Source: an uncultured Spirochaetales bacterium (lineage in GTDB: Bacteria > UBP6 > UBA1177). From it: DNA of 27,065 bases. The notes beneath the pieces are model-generated. The model saw only the letters and a list, made by a program, of their open reading frames with translations, was not told the origin of the DNA and ran no database searches. Both the position numbers and the translations under genes were made by a program. The DNA is taken from NCBI GenBank assembly GCA_902780365.1, contig CACZFE010000009.1, forward strand, positions 1 to 27,065. Reading direction: 5' to 3'. Numbering within the stretch: position 1 is the first letter of the stretch; each line of letters starts with the position of its first letter. Of the stretch, positions 23,603-27,065 are shown piece after piece.

Positions 23603-25197
23603 GACTTCTCGTAACGATACTTTCGCGTCAGACTGTCGTTCAGGCGTCGCTTATCCGTGAAGCCGCTCCCGATGTCATAATTTTTGTCTCGACCGTGATG
23701 GCGCAGGAAAACGACTGGCACAAAAACATTCCGGTCTTAGTGAAGCGTGAAAACGGCGAAGACATCAAGTATATCAATATTTTTATTGAGAAAAATATGA
23801 ATCTCGGCGCGATCATCGAGATGCTTAAAAGGCACGTCCGAAACGTTTTCGACGAATACGGGATCACCGAGATCTACTGCGACGCCTCCTGCGGAAAAGG
23901 GATCCACAGGATCGTTTTCGCCGAGTATCTCAAGCGTTTTGCAGAAAAGCAGGATCTTGATTTTTTCCTCGTCTATTTCGATCTCGATACGCGCCAGATA
24001 AATAAGATCGCGATAAAGGAGCAGTCTTTCCGCGAGTACAGATCATCTGTTTCGATCGACTGGCACCTGAAGGAGCGCCTCACGCTTTACGGAGCAGAAC
24101 TCACCGATTTCCTTACGATTTATGACGGCAAGACGAACTATTTCGCAGAAAATGCCGACCAGTTCGAAGAACTTTACACCAATCTCTGCAACTCCATGAA
24201 TCTGCGGGCTTTTTTCTCGTCCTACGACAACATGAAAACGATCATCGACCTTAAAGGCGAGCTCCACGATTTCATGATGAAAAACTTCCGCGACGAGCAG
24301 ATCGACAAGTTTCTGCAGAGGATCTTCGGTGTTATGCCGCACCTTCGCCCCGAAATAAACGAGGCAAAAAACGAAATCAGAGCAAAACTCACCGCTTTCT
24401 TTAACGAAATGAGCCGAAGAAGAGAACTCCAGACTTTTTCAGATTCCTTTGATTTCAGGACGACTCTCGCAGGCTGCCAGAAAAAATTCAACGCAGAAAT
24501 GCCTGATGCAGTCATCAGAAAGATCCTTCCGCTTGCCGGAGAAGTCGACAAAGCCGACCTCAGAAGCGATGTCCAGCACTTTTTAGATGTTCTTTTCTCC
24601 AAAATTTCGGAAAAAACGACCTCTCTCGCCGATGTCAAGAGCATGGATGTCACAGCGGCCGTTTTCAACCGCTTCAAACAGAAGTATGTCAAGGAAATCG
24701 AGCGCGAAAGCACACTCAATACACGCTCGCAGATATCTGTAATTTTTGAGAAAATCATAAGTTACGCCGTATGCCGCGCGATGGAGAAGTATCCGCTTCT
24801 CAAAGAATCGATAGCATCGGTATTCCAGAACGTGAAACTGAGCGGCAAGGCAAGTTCGCTCATCGAAATCGACACCCTCGTCGTCTTCAAAAACGGATAC
24901 CTCCACATTCTTGAGGCGAAAAGCTCGCATGTTTCCAACAAAGACCTCAATTCGCGCATCCTCGTCATGAAAAAATATCTCGGCGAAAGCGTCGGAATGG
25001 ACATCGTCTTCCCCTTCACCGAGCACGACATCCGGATGTTCGTGGAAAAGAACGACCCCTTCATCCGAAAATTCTATAGCAAAGGGCTGAAATCGGCGGC
25101 AGGCTGGGGCACATTCTTCGCCACGACCGACAAAACAGTCACTCCGATCGACAGAATCGCCGAAAGACTCCGCGATCTTGCAATGATGTACAGCTGA
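23599..25197 (+). CDS. CARF-like/PD-(D/E)xK nuclease, DUF1887 (Card1/Can2) type, divergent
   Basis: The 532 residues are longer than typical DUF1887 (Card1/Can2) proteins. The N-terminus has the Rossmann-like beta strands of a CARF domain: LLVTILSRQTVVQASLI with SxQT after the first strand, then PDVIIFVST, and EIYCDASCGKGIHRIVFAEYL (91-111) where these proteins carry a Gly-rich ligand loop. A helical middle (about 215-380) is followed by a PD-(D/E)xK core with helix EKIISYAV, Asp425 in EIDTLVVF, and Glu439-Ala-Lys441 in LHILEAKSSH. Related proteins are activated by cyclic oligoadenylate in type III CRISPR systems and cut nucleic acid; activity here is inference. It overlaps nfo by 4 bp, with its AGGAGG inside nfo. 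No cas gene or array is visible. The nuclease core is the firmer part of this call. Confidence 0.72.
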   Translation: MRLLVTILSRQTVVQASLIREAAPDVIIFVSTVMAQENDWHKNIPVLVKRENGEDIKYINIFIEKNMNLGAIIEMLKRHVRNVFDEYGITEIYCDASCGKGIHRIVFAEYLKRFAEKQDLDFFLVYFDLDTRQINKIAIKEQSFREYRSSVSIDWHLKERLTLYGAELTDFLTIYDGKTNYFAENADQFEELYTNLCNSMNLRAFFSSYDNMKTIIDLKGELHDFMMKNFRDEQIDKFLQRIFGVMPHLRPEINEAKNEIRAKLTAFFNEMSRRRELQTFSDSFDFRTTLAGCQKKFNAEMPDAVIRKILPLAGEVDKADLRSDVQHFLDVLFSKISEKTTSLADVKSMDVTAAVFNRFKQKYVKEIERESTLNTRSQISVIFEKIISYAVCRAMEKYPLLKESIASVFQNVKLSGKASSLIEIDTLVVFKNGYLHILEAKSSHVSNKDLNSRILVMKKYLGESVGMDIVFPFTEHDIRMFVEKNDPFIRKFYSKGLKSAAGWGTFFATTDKTVTPIDRIAERLRDLAMMYS

Positions 25198-25202
25198 TAA
25201 TT

Positions 25203-25230
25203 TTGCTATTGCCTGCAAAAGCACTATGAT
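25203..25230 (+). promoter_or_regulatory. Promoter of citF with internal inverted repeat
   Basis: TTGCTA (25203-25208), a 16-bp spacer and TATGAT (25225-25230) are followed by TGCCCG. It lies 44 bp upstream of the citF start. Bases 25201-25206 (TTTTGC) and 25215-25220 (GCAAAA) form an inverted repeat covering the -35 and spacer, a possible operator. Confidence 0.6.
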
Positions 25231-25274
25231 TGCCCGTTTTTAAGTTTTTTGAACTAATTTTTCGGGAGGGATTC

Positions 25275-26840
25275 ATGAAATTCAACGGCAAAGAGTACAA
25301 AAATTTCGTTTCGGCTTTCGATGAGTCGAATCTTTTCACCCATTTCGCTCCGAGAAAGACTCCTAACTTCATTCCGCGCGGCAAAAGCAAGGTAAAGACG
25401 CTTGATGAAGTCATCGAGATCCTGAATGACGGCGATGTCATCAGCTATCCGCACTACTACAGAACGGGCGACAGAGGCCTTGAGGCGGTCGTTTCAAAGC
25501 TCCGCGAGCACGGCAAAAGAAACATCGTTCTTTACGGAAACGCGATTTTTGACCACACTGATCCGTGGCTTTATGAAGCATTTAAAGACGGAATAATTAC
25601 AGGTATTTACGGAAATATTTACAGAGCTATGGGAAACCACCTCGTAGCCGGCGACCTTCTTCCCTGGGTCGGCGTGGGCTTAAGCCACGGCAACAGAGTC
25701 CGCAAGCTCCAGATGGGCGAAGTTCATGTAAAACTCGCTTTCCTTCCCGTTCCGATGGCTGATATCCACGGAAACGCGAACGGCGTCATGGGAAATCCCG
25801 ACGAATACTGCGGGCCGCTCGGACTTGCGACTGCCGATGCGGAATATGCCGACTACACCTGCCTTCTTGCCGGCACGGTTTCTGAAGAGACGCTCATTCC
25901 GGCTGAAATAACGATGGAACTCACCGATTTCGTAGTTCCGATGGAGAAACCCGGACTTTCGGAAGGGATCGGTTCGGGAACACTCGATTTCGAAAAGATA
26001 CGCTCCAACAAGTTCAACGCTCAGATCGCCGAGAACGTCACCAACATCATGAAGGCTGCCGGCGTTATGAAAGACGGTTTCGCTTTCCAGGTAGGAAGCG
26101 GCGCAGGACTTATCGTTCTCGACAACATCAGGCAGTATCTCAAGGAAAACAACATCACGGCGAATTTCGCTATCGGCGGAATCACTTCGATGCATGTCGA
26201 AATGCTTGAAGAAGGAACTCTCCGCCACATTTTCCACGGACAGCTCTTCGAGCCGAGCGAAAAAGTCATCAAATCGCTCCTTATGAACCCGTTCCATATT
26301 GCTATTTCGACCGGTTTCTATGCGTCCATCGCAAACAAGGAATGTGCAGTAAATATGCTTGATGTCGCTGTCCTTTCGGCTCTCGAAGTTGACCGCGATT
26401 TCAACGTCAATACCGTCTGCGCATCCGGCAGGATCATCGGCGGAATCGGCGGCGGACAGGATGTTGCGGCTGGAGCTGACCTCACGATCATGTTTGTTCC
26501 GCTTGCTACGGGAAAAGACGGAAAAGGCTTCCCGAAGATCGTCGAAAAAGTCTATACCCGCACGACTCCGGGCGAAGTCATCGATGTTGTCGTCACAGAG
26601 GATTATGTCTGCGTCAACCCGAAGAGCAAGTCTTCATACAAGGAAGCTATCCTCGAAAACGGCAAAAAATACGGCCTCAACATCATTTCGATGGACGAAC
26701 TTCTCGCGAAATCGAAAGAAAAAGCGGAAAGTTTCGGTGTTATTCCGAAGCCGAAACCCACTACCGACGAGGTCGTTCACGTTATCGAATGGCGTGACGG
26801 AACCCTTCTCGACACGATCAAAAGAGCAATGCCGAAATAA
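25275..26840 (+). CDS. citF: Citrate lyase alpha subunit (citrate:acetyl-ACP transferase)
   Basis: CitF exchanges acetyl for citrate on the acyl-carrier subunit CitD, and CitE then cleaves citryl-ACP to oxaloacetate, in anaerobic citrate use. The ATG at 25275 behind GGGAGG gives 521 residues, close to the roughly 510 of E. coli CitF; an earlier in-frame start overlaps the promoter. Family segments include KTPNFIPRGKSKV, MADIHGNANGVMG, VGSGAGLIVLDNI (about 275-287), GGITSMHVEMLEEG and ASGRIIGGIGGGQDVAAGAD. The gene stands alone: no citC, citD, citE, citX or citG is adjacent. Another acyl-ACP or CoA transferase role is possible, but the match to CitF is strong. Confidence 0.92.
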   Translation: MKFNGKEYKNFVSAFDESNLFTHFAPRKTPNFIPRGKSKVKTLDEVIEILNDGDVISYPHYYRTGDRGLEAVVSKLREHGKRNIVLYGNAIFDHTDPWLYEAFKDGIITGIYGNIYRAMGNHLVAGDLLPWVGVGLSHGNRVRKLQMGEVHVKLAFLPVPMADIHGNANGVMGNPDEYCGPLGLATADAEYADYTCLLAGTVSEETLIPAEITMELTDFVVPMEKPGLSEGIGSGTLDFEKIRSNKFNAQIAENVTNIMKAAGVMKDGFAFQVGSGAGLIVLDNIRQYLKENNITANFAIGGITSMHVEMLEEGTLRHIFHGQLFEPSEKVIKSLLMNPFHIAISTGFYASIANKECAVNMLDVAVLSALEVDRDFNVNTVCASGRIIGGIGGGQDVAAGADLTIMFVPLATGKDGKGFPKIVEKVYTRTTPGEVIDVVVTEDYVCVNPKSKSSYKEAILENGKKYGLNIISMDELLAKSKEKAESFGVIPKPKPTTDEVVHVIEWRDGTLLDTIKRAMPK

Positions 26841-26846
26841 TTTTAT

Positions 26847-26917
26847 TGCGCCGCCAGTTCATGTCGATATACCGTGATACCGATATTTCGATATATTGAC
26901 GGCGCACAAATTTTTTT
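26847..26917. terminator. Likely bidirectional terminator between citF and rpiB
   Basis: TGCGCCG (26847-26853) pairs with CGGCGCA (26900-26906). Inside, TCGATAT (26864-26870) can pair with ATATTGA (26893-26899) through one G-U, leaving a left-side bulge of ten bases. Seven T follow at 26911-26917, suiting termination of citF. The opposite side is A-rich, giving a weaker U-tract for rpiB, whose stop is 14 bp from the stem. Three CGATAT copies (26865, 26881, 26889) lie within. Confidence 0.6.
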
Positions 26918-26920
26918 AGT

Positions 26921-27065
26921 TTAAATATTATCTATTTTCTCGATCCTGCGTTCGTGACGACCGCCTTCAAACGGGGTCGAAAGGAAGATCTTAAGCCATT
27001 TTTCAGCGTCTTCGTAAGAGGTGAAACGCCCTCCCAGAGCGATGATGTTGGCATTGTTGTGCTGC
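26921..27065 (-). CDS. rpiB: Ribose-5-phosphate isomerase B, C-terminal part
   Basis: RpiB interconverts ribose-5-phosphate and ribulose-5-phosphate in the pentose phosphate pathway. Only the last 47 residues are in the window; the gene runs off its right edge. I translated it by hand: QHNNANIIALGGRF matches the conserved HNDANVLALGAR segment, and FLSTPFEGGRHERRIEKI matches the family C-terminus. The TAA is at 26921-26923. Galactose-6-phosphate isomerase LacA/LacB is related, but the GGRHxRR end favours RpiB. Confidence 0.9.
   Translation of the reverse strand, partial: QHNNANIIALGGRFTSYEDAEKWLKIFLSTPFEGGRHERRIEKIDNI

Noticed and set aside
22011..25274. CRISPR array or cas genes near the CARF-like nuclease
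   Set aside because: I looked through all gaps and frames here; there are no regularly spaced repeats and no other cas-like protein.

Overview
The window looks like bacterial chromosome, dense in genes, with about half its length taken up by the S10/spc/alpha ribosomal-protein supercluster. The EF-Tu sequence is close in style to those of deltaproteobacteria-like lineages. The secreted C25-type peptidase carries Cys-rich modules of a kind I associate with Myxococcota and relatives. An orphan citrate lyase alpha gene and frequent AGA, AAA and GAA codons would fit a fermentative, possibly host-associated anaerobe. I cannot fix the taxon from sequence alone; this placement is low-confidence inference.

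Region 1 (1-14866, all +): tuf, rpsJ, rplC, rplD, rplW, rplB, rpsS, then rplV, rpsC, rplP, rpmC, rpsQ, rplN, rplX, rplE, rpsZ, rpsH, rplF, rplR, rpsE, rplO, secY, infA, rpmJ, rpsM, rpsK, rpsD, rpoA, rplQ. Gene order is canonical, with three gaps: no rpmD (L30) between rpsE and rplO, and no adk or map between secY and infA. A hairpin plus T-run sits at the rpsS stop and overlaps a near-consensus promoter (TTGCAT-16-TATAAT). The cluster is therefore probably two transcription units, tuf-rpsS and rplV-rplQ. A strong intrinsic terminator follows rplQ.

Region 2 (14878-17258, +): rsmA (ksgA), panB and an alpha/beta hydrolase overlap end to end. The hydrolase is broken: its reading frame shifts near 17130 and the segment expected to hold the catalytic Asp is missing.

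Region 3 (17280-22622, -): a YgjV-like membrane protein, a large secreted C25 (gingipain-type) cysteine peptidase with a Cys-rich tail, a pyrimidine-nucleoside phosphorylase with its own promoter, and an Elp3-type radical SAM protein.

Region 4 (22691-25197, +): endonuclease IV (nfo) overlaps by 4 bp a 532-residue protein. That protein has an N-terminal CARF-like (DUF1887/Card1-Can2-type) region and a C-terminal PD-(D/E)xK nuclease core. No CRISPR array or other cas gene is visible. This coupling of an AP endonuclease with a putative second-messenger-activated nuclease is the most interesting element of the window.

Region 5 (25203-27065): a solitary citF with its own promoter, a likely bidirectional terminator, and the 3' end of rpiB on the minus strand. 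Five promoters in the window share a 16-bp spacer, and most have GCCG or similar just after the -10, giving a local consensus TTGCAT-N16-TATAAT-GCCG. There is no gene-free stretch over 300 bp. I saw no tRNA, rRNA, insertion sequence or CRISPR array.
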